DNA of 64,000 nucleotides from the NCBI GenBank assembly GCA_050012495.1, contig JBEKHB010000013.1, positions 10,944-74,943 on the forward strand. The letters are read 5' to 3'. Shown here piece by piece: positions 26,817-34,567 of the stretch; the first letter of the stretch is position 1; the number at the start of each line of letters is the position of its first letter. The position numbers and the translations under genes were made by a program. Below the pieces are notes generated by a model. The model was given only the letters and a program-made list of their open reading frames with translations. It made no database searches and was not told the DNA's origin. This DNA is from BOG-1155 sp050012495. GTDB taxonomy: Bacteria; Desulfobacterota; Syntrophorhabdia; Syntrophorhabdales; WCHB1-27.

Positions 26817-28307
26817 TCACACGCGCGCTACCCTTTTTAAGGGTTGTATCATTACACCCGGCACAATCAGACTCAGCTTCTCCCAATCATCAACACTGAG
26901 CCTGGGGCCGATGGCTGCCACAAATGCATACAAGGCGAGCATGCAATATAAAGGGAGAATCCACATCCTGAAATAGACGAGCTGACCGGCGATGAGAATG
27001 GTACAAAAGATGAGGAGCGGAACTGCTAACGTCCGAATGAGGCTCCAATCAAGCCGAATGTTAAGGCGTCGTGGAGTGAGGCATACCGCTGTTATCGTGC
27101 CGACGGCGAAAGCTATGATCTGTCCGTACGCTATACCATGCCGGCCCATTAAATACAGAAATACCGGGGAGCATAGGTAATTTACAAAGCCGATAACGCC
27201 GTCCAGCAGAAGTGTCGCCCAAGGGGGACGAAGGGCAAACACATACATGCCCCATAGGCCATACGAGGCGTAGCCTATTTGAGCGACACAGAGCAGCACT
27301 ACGAGCGGCCACTCCCCCGCGTATTTCGCACCTCCATATAAACGGATCAGCCAAGGGCTTCCTGAAGCCAGCATTATAGAAAGCGTGGCCACAATGAAGA
27401 GAGTGTACCTCATCGCCTTTTGCGCAAATTCGCGCAACCTCTCGGTGGGATCCGCCCGCATACTTAGTACCCGAACGAGAATAGGATTCTGCAAAGATTC
27501 TATAGACATATTTATCAATCCGGCGAAGCGTCGGGCGACGCTGTAGGCAGCGAGTGCACCAGGGTTGAGCATGATGCCGATTATCGTCTGGTCGAATTGC
27601 ATGAACCCATATCGGAGAAATGATCGAATATAAAAAGGAAACCCATATCGGAAGACTTGCGGAAATGATGCCACACCGCTATTATTAAGAATAAGTCCTC
27701 GATTTGGCCATAGAATTCCGAATAGAGGAATCACTTTACTTGCGACAATGCCATAAAGGTAGCCTGGAAAGCCAAAGAAGACAAAGCCAATGACTCCTAA
27801 CACCAATTGCGACAAACCGTCAATAAAGTTCCAAAAAGACAGGAGAGTAAATTGTTCGTTGATCTGCGCCAAATATTTTCCAAAAGTGAACCAGGTGGAT
27901 GCTAACGCGCCCGGGATCAATATCCTTATGCATACGCTATAGTCTGTTGTCTTCAGAAAAAGCCGGGACACCCGGGGAGCACACCAAAAAAGAAGCAGGC
28001 CAAAGACTACCAGGACCATCGATTGATAGAGCAAAGAGCACTTTATAAGCGCTAAGGCCTCATTATCTTTGCGGTTTGCCTTGAGCCTGGACGGCACTTG
28101 CTGAACCGCAACGGTGAGCAGACCGAGGTCCGACAAACTGCAAAAGGTAGCTATTATGTCAAATACAGCGACAACAGCGATTTCTGTTGTCGAAAGCACT
28201 CTCAACATATAAGCCTGGACCAAAAACCCAACAGGCAGCAAGAGCATTCGACTTGAAAGGATAGCGGAAGTACTGGTTGCCACGCTTGTGCTATTCGAGG
28301 AAATCAT
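26817..28307 (-). CDS. Wzx-like lipid-linked oligosaccharide flippase
   Basis: The 496-residue protein has about twelve to fourteen hydrophobic helices and starts in the PST/MviN style (SRMLLLPVGFLVQAYMLRVLSTTEIAVVAVFD). Such MATE-superfamily transporters flip undecaprenyl-linked repeat units to the periplasm. It overlaps the upstream glycosyltransferase by 17 bp, with AAGGA before the start. It completes the Wzx/Wzy/Wzz set in this locus. Confidence 0.83.
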   Translation of the reverse strand: MISSNSTSVATSTSAILSSRMLLLPVGFLVQAYMLRVLSTTEIAVVAVFDIIATFCSLSDLGLLTVAVQQVPSRLKANRKDNEALALIKCSLLYQSMVLVVFGLLLFWCAPRVSRLFLKTTDYSVCIRILIPGALASTWFTFGKYLAQINEQFTLLSFWNFIDGLSQLVLGVIGFVFFGFPGYLYGIVASKVIPLFGILWPNRGLILNNSGVASFPQVFRYGFPFYIRSFLRYGFMQFDQTIIGIMLNPGALAAYSVARRFAGLINMSIESLQNPILVRVLSMRADPTERLREFAQKAMRYTLFIVATLSIMLASGSPWLIRLYGGAKYAGEWPLVVLLCVAQIGYASYGLWGMYVFALRPPWATLLLDGVIGFVNYLCSPVFLYLMGRHGIAYGQIIAFAVGTITAVCLTPRRLNIRLDWSLIRTLAVPLLIFCTILIAGQLVYFRMWILPLYCMLALYAFVAAIGPRLSVDDWEKLSLIVPGVMIQPLKRVARV

Positions 28308-29478
28308 GGTCCTTCGGGAACCTCCCTCCCTGTCCCCTTTTTAACAGCTTTGTATAAAGATCAAGCAGCGTAATCGCGCTAGTGCTCCAACTGCAGTTTC
28401 CCGCAACGTAATGCCGGTTAACGCGGCCGAAGGCCGTGCGCATTGCAGCATCGGTAGAGAGCAGTGATAGCGAGTCGACAAGATTCTCTTCTTGACCATT
28501 GTCTATCAGTATTCCGTTAACACCATTTACTATCAGCTCAGGTATGCCGCCTACGGCCGTAGCAACCACGGGCAGCCCGCTTGCCATCGCTTCAAGAATT
28601 ACGTTTGGAAAATTATCATAGTTCGAAGTAAGGGCGAATATATCCGAATTTCTGTAGTAATGCGCCAGTCGCTCCCCCGTCACATCACCCAGGAACAGTA
28701 CCCGGCTAGAGACTCCTATCCGGTCGCATGCCTGCCGGAGTCCATTCTTCTCGATACCTTCGCCAATAACTGCGAGCCATAGATTAGCTCCTCGTTTAAC
28801 CGCTTTTGCAAAGCCATTGATCAAGAAAGACACGTTTTTGATGGGTATGAGACGTCCGACATACAGAACGACTACGGCATCCTCGGGTATATCGAAAGTA
28901 GCGTGCTTCTGCTTCACCTGGCTCGGCCGAAAAAGATCGGTGTCAACTCCTATCGGTACTTTGTAGCTACCGGGATCAAATAACCTCGCGTTTTCGAGGG
29001 CCGCTCCGTTAGCGATATTCGCCGAATACTTACCCAGCCAGGCCCCTAGCATGGGGCCGGGGGGGCCAGGCCAACGCACCAAGGCAGGTTTTTGCAGGAC
29101 CCTTTCTATCCAGTGAGCCAAGCGAGGCAGTCCGCAAAGCTGGTATATGTCAGCATGTCTCAGATCATTTGCCAAAAGGCATTTGAGGGCTGCCAACTCG
29201 AATAGAAGCATGTCAACGCGTGCTCCTCGACCGGCTATGACCCTCGCCCAACGACGGTTCATATGCTCGCCCCAATACATCAGCCACCGAAGATAGGGGG
29301 TTCTCACATATGTTGTAGGAAACTGATCGATAGGCCAATCGATCCCGCGCCAGCGCCGACCGACTAGAAGTCCTATACTTACGCCTGCGGAAGACAAGGC
29401 TCTTGCAAAATTGAGGTCAACATTCTCCCCTCCGCCTCTAGCAATGGCGAGCATGCGATTCACGATTATAACTCTCAT
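28291..29478 (-). CDS. GT4-family glycosyltransferase
   Basis: The 395-residue enzyme shows NRMLAIARGGGENVDLNFA at the N-terminus, LYVGRLIPIKNVSFLING at the donor domain and DNFPNVILEAMASGLPVVAT with the conserved glutamates, followed by VGGIPELI. GGGGAAAG precedes the ATG. It is the first glycosyltransferase after the deacetylase-like gene and is co-transcribed with the flippase. Sugar specificity is unknown. Confidence 0.85.
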   Translation of the reverse strand: MRVIIVNRMLAIARGGGENVDLNFARALSSAGVSIGLLVGRRWRGIDWPIDQFPTTYVRTPYLRWLMYWGEHMNRRWARVIAGRGARVDMLLFELAALKCLLANDLRHADIYQLCGLPRLAHWIERVLQKPALVRWPGPPGPMLGAWLGKYSANIANGAALENARLFDPGSYKVPIGVDTDLFRPSQVKQKHATFDIPEDAVVVLYVGRLIPIKNVSFLINGFAKAVKRGANLWLAVIGEGIEKNGLRQACDRIGVSSRVLFLGDVTGERLAHYYRNSDIFALTSNYDNFPNVILEAMASGLPVVATAVGGIPELIVNGVNGILIDNGQEENLVDSLSLLSTDAAMRTAFGRVNRHYVAGNCSWSTSAITLLDLYTKLLKRGQGGRFPKDHDFLE

Positions 29479-29534
29479 ATCGATCTTTCCCCGATTTTAA
29501 AGGACACACAGAAAGAACGTCTATTAAGGGGTTG

Positions 29535-30362
29535 TTATTTCTGAAAAAGTCTATTTACCGTGGAAAACGTAGCCTGCGCATGATTTGCACGCGAAATCAA
29601 ATCTGCTAATAGATCTCGCAGGCACGCTCCTTGTTCCTCGTGATAGCTGCTTAGCTCCCAATAATGTGTCGCTACGACAAAAATGCCGTTTTTCCGCTGG
29701 CACTCGTGAAGGTCAGAGGTCAAATCGGACCAACTACAGACGGGCGTCAGTGGATGGCTGCATATTTGGCTGTGGCCATAATACTTTCTTATACCGAAAG
29801 GATACTGCCAGTTTATCCTGTTTGCTATAATGCACGCAAGGTTACAAGGGTGTGCCCGCAGGATGACCCGCATACCAACTGCACCGACCAAGTGTAGTCC
29901 CACTTTCACCAAAGCGCGTATTCCCTTTACAGAGATTGCATTGCTTGGTGGGACAACGCCATAAACCGGTTCGCCGAACAGCCGTTCGATTAAAAGCCGC
30001 CCCGCACGCAGCTTCTTCTCGATCTCTTGCAAATAAAGAAACTCAGGAATCCAAAACGCGGGGTGGTAAGGTACGGGCTTGACGACTTTGTAAAGATGAC
30101 TGTAGCCGTGTAGTAGTATTGCGAATGATTTCGTCTTGATCTGTTGCCTAATATAGGAAATCAGCGCTTGGTTCTCTTCAATGGAGATAGGGTAGTTCTC
30201 TTGGTAAAATCTCTGAGGATCTCCTCTGTAATGTGAGGGAACATCATAAGGAATGACAGCGAGAGATAAAGGCACTTTTCCCCATAAGACGCCGTAAGCT
30301 GCCTCCAAGTCCTCAGGCTTTGTGAAATAACTCGTATCGTCATCTCGTAGTATGAATATCAT
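29535..30362 (-). CDS. Polysaccharide-deacetylase-like protein (NodB/DUF2334 type)
   Basis: This 275-residue protein begins MIFILRDDDTSYF, where RDDD corresponds to the metal-binding aspartates of the deacetylase family. It continues with a PLSLAVIPYDVPSHY strand and LLHGYSHLY, where HGYSH supplies the His-x3-His metal ligands. A late HYWEL motif could supply a further catalytic residue. It lacks a signal peptide, so it would act in the cytoplasm, for example on a lipid-linked sugar. DUF2334-like proteins are the closest fit. Confidence 0.68.
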   Translation of the reverse strand: MIFILRDDDTSYFTKPEDLEAAYGVLWGKVPLSLAVIPYDVPSHYRGDPQRFYQENYPISIEENQALISYIRQQIKTKSFAILLHGYSHLYKVVKPVPYHPAFWIPEFLYLQEIEKKLRAGRLLIERLFGEPVYGVVPPSNAISVKGIRALVKVGLHLVGAVGMRVILRAHPCNLACIIANRINWQYPFGIRKYYGHSQICSHPLTPVCSWSDLTSDLHECQRKNGIFVVATHYWELSSYHEEQGACLRDLLADLISRANHAQATFSTVNRLFQK

Positions 30363-30388
30363 CGATGGCGGACTCTTGCTTATCTTAA

Positions 30389-31831
30389 TTAGGCTATTTC
30401 GGTCTGCTGTTGCCAGCCAAGGGGCAATACGAACTTCAGTGAAGGAAGTTCCGGCAGCAAAAATTCTTTGTACTCTCCGTTGGATAGACTCTTCAGCCGT
30501 ATTCCGTCAAAATCATCAATGAGTGTCAGGGGCCATCGGCGCAAACCGGTTGCCTTCACGATAGAGGGGATTCTTCTGATGTCAATTCCGATGAGCTTGG
30601 CTATAGTAGCATCGGTGGCGACTAAATCGGCGCCGGCAATTATCACACCGGCATTCCTTGAGGTCGGTGCAAGAGGACCGTCTCCTTCGCCCGCCACAAT
30701 TCCATCGACAATGGTCAGGATTTCCCGTTGCCGACTATTCGACATACTGGAATGACTTCTGTCATAATATTGAAGAATACGCGTTACGTCAAGTATCGTC
30801 CGCCATAACGTGTCGTTTCCCTCCCAGGAACCATCAATCACCTCTCGATCGAAAGGTGAAAGCGCGGATCTGCTTAGGGATACGCCTAAATGCGAGAGAA
30901 ATCCAATTATTCTGAATCGCTGAGATAAATCTCCGAAAAGTATATCGATGAGCTCGCCATGCAGCGCCTTTAGCAATGACTTCCGGGAGTATTCGTCCCC
31001 ACCGGCTTGAGGGTAGCCTTTTGTATGGTGCGGCAGAAACTCCTTTCGACCAACTGTTCCGATGAAGTTCTTGAGAGCGCCGGTAACTCCTGATTTCTTA
31101 TGCGTTTTGAGCTTGGGAAGGCTAATAATTACATCGGCATCGAGGGCCGTATTACAGATTAAATACTCATGCTTGCCCGCGCCATGATGGCTCTTCATGT
31201 CCTTAGGGTTATAAGAGGCGACACGATACCGGTCGGCCAGGTAGTCACGACTTGAATGGAAGCTATCCGTTCCCAAATCTACTAACGTATAGCCTGTAGG
31301 GTCCCCGGATGGCCTTGGATGTTGTACTCTGAGGCGGAAGTCCCGTATGTTGACATTGAATCCCTTATTCCGGTAATCACCGACGAGAGAATCGAGACGC
31401 GTATGCCATAGGAGCTTAGACAAATCGCAGCTTTGCAGGGGAGCGTCTCCGATTGTGACTTCTCCTGACCGCCCCAATGCTTTAAGAACATAGTCGAGCA
31501 CAGCTTTGATTACTGACGGGTGCGTATACATGCAGAGAATATTCTGCGCGCCTGACAAGTTATACTCCCGGACCCAATTGGGCTTTAGCAACACCTTCAT
31601 ACCGGGTTTGATTATTTCACTTAACGGATTCCATTGTGGTGTCCCATATCTTTGTGAGTCAAGGCCTAGCAAGGCGAGGGCAAGGCCGATCATTTCGCAG
31701 ACATGCTGTGGCTGGTTTGAGTTCGTCGATCGTTCAGAGTCACGAGACGTTTTCGCAGGAGCATAATCAATTGTCGGGTACGCAGAATTCTCATTGTGTA
31801 TCACCACCACTGGTTGTTGCCGTTCGTCCAT
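30389..31831 (-). CDS. DUF362-family protein, copy 1 of a PaaK-DUF362 pair
   Basis: The 480-residue paralogue of the 23953-25389 protein shares LLKPNWVREYNLSG, TIGDAPLQSCDLS, ISLPKLKTHKKSGVTGALKN and VDGIVAGEGDGPLAPTSRNAG at equivalent positions. The two differ mainly in the first 60 residues and around residue 300. It starts 18 bp after the PaaK-like gene and precedes the deacetylase-like gene by 26 bp. Function unknown; linkage suggests it works with the adenylate-forming protein. Confidence 0.8.
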   Translation of the reverse strand: MDERQQPVVVIHNENSAYPTIDYAPAKTSRDSERSTNSNQPQHVCEMIGLALALLGLDSQRYGTPQWNPLSEIIKPGMKVLLKPNWVREYNLSGAQNILCMYTHPSVIKAVLDYVLKALGRSGEVTIGDAPLQSCDLSKLLWHTRLDSLVGDYRNKGFNVNIRDFRLRVQHPRPSGDPTGYTLVDLGTDSFHSSRDYLADRYRVASYNPKDMKSHHGAGKHEYLICNTALDADVIISLPKLKTHKKSGVTGALKNFIGTVGRKEFLPHHTKGYPQAGGDEYSRKSLLKALHGELIDILFGDLSQRFRIIGFLSHLGVSLSRSALSPFDREVIDGSWEGNDTLWRTILDVTRILQYYDRSHSSMSNSRQREILTIVDGIVAGEGDGPLAPTSRNAGVIIAGADLVATDATIAKLIGIDIRRIPSIVKATGLRRWPLTLIDDFDGIRLKSLSNGEYKEFLLPELPSLKFVLPLGWQQQTEIA

Positions 31832-31849
31832 TGTGATAAGGCCAATCGC

Positions 31850-33178
31850 TCAGGTAAACTTGTGCGTCTTAGCGTTCCCTATCTTGCTTAAAGTAAAAAG
31901 AGATTTGCCATGCGCAGTGAGGGGCATCTCTGGAAGAATAGCGAATGATGTGCGACATTCCGGCCCCATCACTACTCGAATCCGCCGCGTAATCTCTTCT
32001 TGCTCTGCTTCCTTAAACTCACCATTAACAACAAGATTTATGCGGATCCAATCAAAGTCCTCTTGTATTACCTGAAAGTGTTTCACTGAGGATTTGAAGT
32101 AGAAAAGATGCGTGAAGTATTCGCCGTGAATAATATCCCCGCGTTTCGTCAAAAAGTTGTCGGAAATGCGGCCCTCAATTCTCTTGAGGGTTGGCAAGGG
32201 GTTTCCACATCCACAACTTTCACCCCCCTTTATGGCGATGTCCCCGATCTCATACCTCAAAAGAGGCATTACTCGATTATGAAGCGTTGTCACAATGAGT
32301 CTGCCGCGCTCACCCGGTTCAACCGCCATATCGACGTCATTCACCACTTCAACTGTGTGATTAAAGGATAAGACATGCAGGTTGCCTTGCTTGCATTCTC
32401 CCGCTATGGCGCCACATTCTCGGGACCCATAAAAATCGAACACGCGTGTCTTAAACGCTTCCTCAATAGTGGCGCGCATAGTATCTGTCAGTCTTTCGGC
32501 CGAACTCACGATGAATAAGGGCGCATGAACTCGCCGGGCCTTATCTCTCATGTATCGGGATAACGTAAAAAGGGAATTAGCGTAACCTCTAATCATGTCC
32601 GGCTTAAGCGAGTTAATGGTATCAACGCATAGAGAAAGCGTTCTTGGGGACAACGCAAAAGCGTTTACATAAACGGTACCACGCAGCACGCCGACAAGCT
32701 GTTTTTTCCAGTCGCCTGCCCAGTTAAGCAAATCCGCTTCTGAACCCCAAATCAAGAGCTTTTTCAACGCTCTGGTGTCGTAACCCAAAAGTTCCCTGTA
32801 GAAGTAGTTGATTGCATGGGCAACATATCGATCATACTCCGCATCTTGCAGCAGCAATATCGGATTTCCGGTAGAACCTCCTGAGGTGTTCTGTCTATGC
32901 TTCATCCGGGCGAAGTCGTCCGCGAGAAGGTCCGGAAAGCATTGCCTCACGACGCTCTTTGTCAGAATTGGGTACTTCCTGAGACCGGCGTAACGTTCTC
33001 TATAATACTTTACATTCGCCAATGCATACGCAGAATTCTGTAGTTCGTATTCCTCGGCCTTAGTCACTACAGACGTAACAATAGATTCATATTCTTCCTC
33101 GTTCCCGTATGGTAGAATGCGTCGTTTAATCCTCCTTAGAAATGCGGCTGAATTGAAAACAAGGGTATCGAAGGGCAT
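31850..33178 (-). CDS. PaaK/CapK-like adenylate-forming protein, copy 1
   Basis: At 442 residues it has the nucleotide-binding loop NTSGGSTGNPILLLQD (about 97-112), FYGSRECG, LRYEIGDIA and a Cys-containing SCGCGNPLPTL motif, closely paralleling the 25373-26761 protein. It is the first gene of the polysaccharide operon. No CoA-ligase partner such as a thioesterase or acyltransferase is adjacent, so the activated group may be passed on by the DUF362 protein or a glycosyltransferase (speculative). The ribosome site is weak. Confidence 0.8.
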   Translation of the reverse strand: MPFDTLVFNSAAFLRRIKRRILPYGNEEEYESIVTSVVTKAEEYELQNSAYALANVKYYRERYAGLRKYPILTKSVVRQCFPDLLADDFARMKHRQNTSGGSTGNPILLLQDAEYDRYVAHAINYFYRELLGYDTRALKKLLIWGSEADLLNWAGDWKKQLVGVLRGTVYVNAFALSPRTLSLCVDTINSLKPDMIRGYANSLFTLSRYMRDKARRVHAPLFIVSSAERLTDTMRATIEEAFKTRVFDFYGSRECGAIAGECKQGNLHVLSFNHTVEVVNDVDMAVEPGERGRLIVTTLHNRVMPLLRYEIGDIAIKGGESCGCGNPLPTLKRIEGRISDNFLTKRGDIIHGEYFTHLFYFKSSVKHFQVIQEDFDWIRINLVVNGEFKEAEQEEITRRIRVVMGPECRTSFAILPEMPLTAHGKSLFTLSKIGNAKTHKFT

Positions 33179-33371
33179 TGTGAGCTTTACCGGGCGGCTG
33201 AGGTGACGGTCATTTTACGGCCTCTTGTGCAGTTGACATGGGAATTGGAGGAGGCAGCCTATGCTGCCCGAGTGCAGATGCGAGGCCGATCCATCTCAAT
33301 AATGAGTGCAAAGAACAACTACTCAACACTTCTCATCAAAGAAATAGATCAGGCTACCGCCTCTGGGAATG

Positions 33372-33451
33372 ATTGTAAATCTTTGGACTTATGCGTATTA
33401 TCACAGCATACATTGTAAATCTTTGGACTTATGCGTATTATCACAGCTTAC
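33372..33451. repeat. 40-bp tandem duplication
   Basis: Two adjacent 40-bp units (33372-33411 and 33412-33451) differ at one base, near the end of each unit. Each unit starts ATTGTAAATC and contains GTATTATCACAGC. On the minus strand each unit gives TGTGATAAT, an extended -10-like string pointing toward the polysaccharide operon about 200 bp away. Only two units and no spacers, so not a CRISPR array. Confidence 0.85.
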
Positions 33452-33813
33452 AAGGAACGGTAATTTACATTAAAATAGGATACGGGTCAAAAGCAAGACA
33501 AAAATATAGTAACAAACTGTTAAGACTGTCGATAAAAACAACGGTCCTTTTTGCCATTGTTTACTACGTTTACCCTCTTCTCAGCCTCTTCGGCACGCAT
33601 TTGTCACCAACCGTCTCAGCAATCCCTTCCCGATTTCGTTCTGTTGCAAGCCATTCAGAATGGGTGTTTACGAATGTGCACACGAAAGTGCACGGTAGTG
33701 AGGGGGGGGGTGGGGGGTAGACCCGGGTTTTCACCGGAGTGACGACTAAAGTCGGAGTTTTTCACAGCTTCTGGACGGCGGGCACCCGCTACTGATGTTC
33801 TTTCACCGGTGTT

Positions 33814-33900
33814 GAAGCGGTCCGGCGAGCACGGCGACCGGGAAGGGGGGCTCCACGTGCCGTGCCCGCCGGGCGCCCGCGCAGCGGGTGGAGACCGCTT
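33814..33900. repeat. Nested inverted repeat with three stems
   Basis: An outer arm GAAGCGGTC (33814-33822) pairs with GACCGCTT (33893-33900). Inside it, GGCGAGCACGGC (33824-33835) pairs with GCCGTGCCCGCC (33859-33870) with one mismatch, and CCCGC (33876-33880) pairs with GCGGG (33884-33888). The result would be a three-way-junction RNA or cruciform, downstream of the minus-strand PEP-domain gene. It could be a structured RNA, a terminator or the end of a lost mobile element. Confidence 0.6.
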
Positions 33901-33960
33901 GAGCCCCCACGGAAGATAAGCCGCCCTGCCTGAAGATAAGACGGCTCATGGACTTGCTCA

Positions 33961-34422
33961 CTAACTATGGGCACTTTTCGCCGGTCGGACCCGAAGGATC
34001 TCCACGGTCCCCTTTGTTCCATCCACGCGTATAATGTCGCCGTCTTTAATCATTCCTGTGAGGCCCGCTGCGCCCACCACTGCCGGAATGGCATGGTCTC
34101 TGGCGACTCCCGGAGCGATAGCCAGCGTACCGCCACGTTCTGTAGCCAGTGCCCCGAGCCGGGGTATGATCGCTATGAGGTTCCGTGAGGCGGTGCTGCA
34201 CACCAACAGTGCGCCCTTTTTTATTCGATACAGCGCAGCGAGATTATCAGGGTCGGACAGAACCACGGCCGGGCCTTGCGCTACTCCGGGTGACGCGGCC
34301 GTCCCCTTTATCGCCTTTCCAATTGCCCGTCCTTCAACGGCAGCCGACTGTGAGTCTTTTTTGTCCTCGTCCCAGGTGAATTCTTCTGACCTGATGTCAC
34401 GACAAAGTGATACATGTCCCAT
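33961..34422 (-). CDS. Stand-alone PEP-utilising (swivelling) domain lacking the catalytic histidine
   Basis: The 153-residue protein is a single PEP-utilising mobile domain (residues about 40-145): GTAASPGVAQGPAVV, ATERGGTL and the end GTKGTVEIL. In the family the phosphorylated His lies in GGxLSHxAIVARE; here the segment reads GGTLAIAPGVARD, so position 102 is Ile. Phosphotransfer by this domain is therefore unlikely. No ATP-grasp or PEP-binding domain is nearby. Residues 1-35 are charged and unrelated. It is divergent from a LysR-type regulator and probably controlled by it. Confidence 0.78.
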   Translation of the reverse strand: MGHVSLCRDIRSEEFTWDEDKKDSQSAAVEGRAIGKAIKGTAASPGVAQGPAVVLSDPDNLAALYRIKKGALLVCSTASRNLIAIIPRLGALATERGGTLAIAPGVARDHAIPAVVGAAGLTGMIKDGDIIRVDGTKGTVEILRVRPAKSAHS

Positions 34423-34484
34423 GGTTTTACACTCTTCTCCTTTCGTATTGTGTGGATCGCATATTCCGTGACCCCATGTGCAAA

Positions 34485-34513
34485 ATTTTAGATGATTATG
34501 GTTGACATGTCAA
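34485..34513 (-). promoter_or_regulatory. Sigma-70 promoter for the PEP-domain gene
   Basis: On the minus strand TTGACA (34513-34508) is followed after exactly 17 bases by TAAAAT (34490-34485). Its -35 box is one half of the perfect palindrome TTGACATGTCAA (34502-34513), whose other half forms the -35 box of the divergent regulator. A protein bound to the palindrome would block both. Confidence 0.6.
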
Positions 34514-34529
34514 CTTAAAAAGATTTAAT
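34502..34529 (+). promoter_or_regulatory. Sigma-70 promoter for the LysR gene, overlapping the divergent one
   Basis: TTGACA (34502-34507) with TTTAAT (34524-34529) at 16-bp spacing. The region also contains AAGATT-T-AATCTT (34520-34532), a second palindrome that could be a LysR site. The -10 match is moderate. Confidence 0.45.
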
Positions 34530-34567
34530 CTTAATTCAGAATAACTTAATATACAATTTCGGGGGCC

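Larger units (their letters stand above)
33179..33960. other. Gene-free stretch with repeats
   Basis: No convincing coding region is seen in these 782 bases. They hold a 40-bp tandem duplication (33372-33451), a GTGCA/TGCAC inverted pair (33676-33693), a run of nine G followed by T and six G (33702-33717), a small CGACT-AA-AGTCG hairpin (33743-33754) and a large nested inverted repeat (33814-33900). The promoter for the polysaccharide operon should lie in the lower part, but no strong -35/-10 pair stands out. Confidence 0.6.

Noticed and set aside
33372..33451. Possible CRISPR array or start of one
   Set aside because: Only two directly abutting units with no spacer between them and no cas genes in the window.
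33702..33717. G-run (nine G, T, six G) as a quadruplex regulatory element
   Set aside because: Only two G-tracts are separated by a single base, with no other tracts close by, so a defined four-tract quadruplex is not supported. Homopolymer sequencing error is also possible.
33789..34022. Small minus-strand frame of 77 codons overlapping the nested inverted repeat
   Set aside because: Arg/Gly/Pro-rich translation forced by the GC-rich repeat, overlapping the end of the PEP-domain gene; no family motif.
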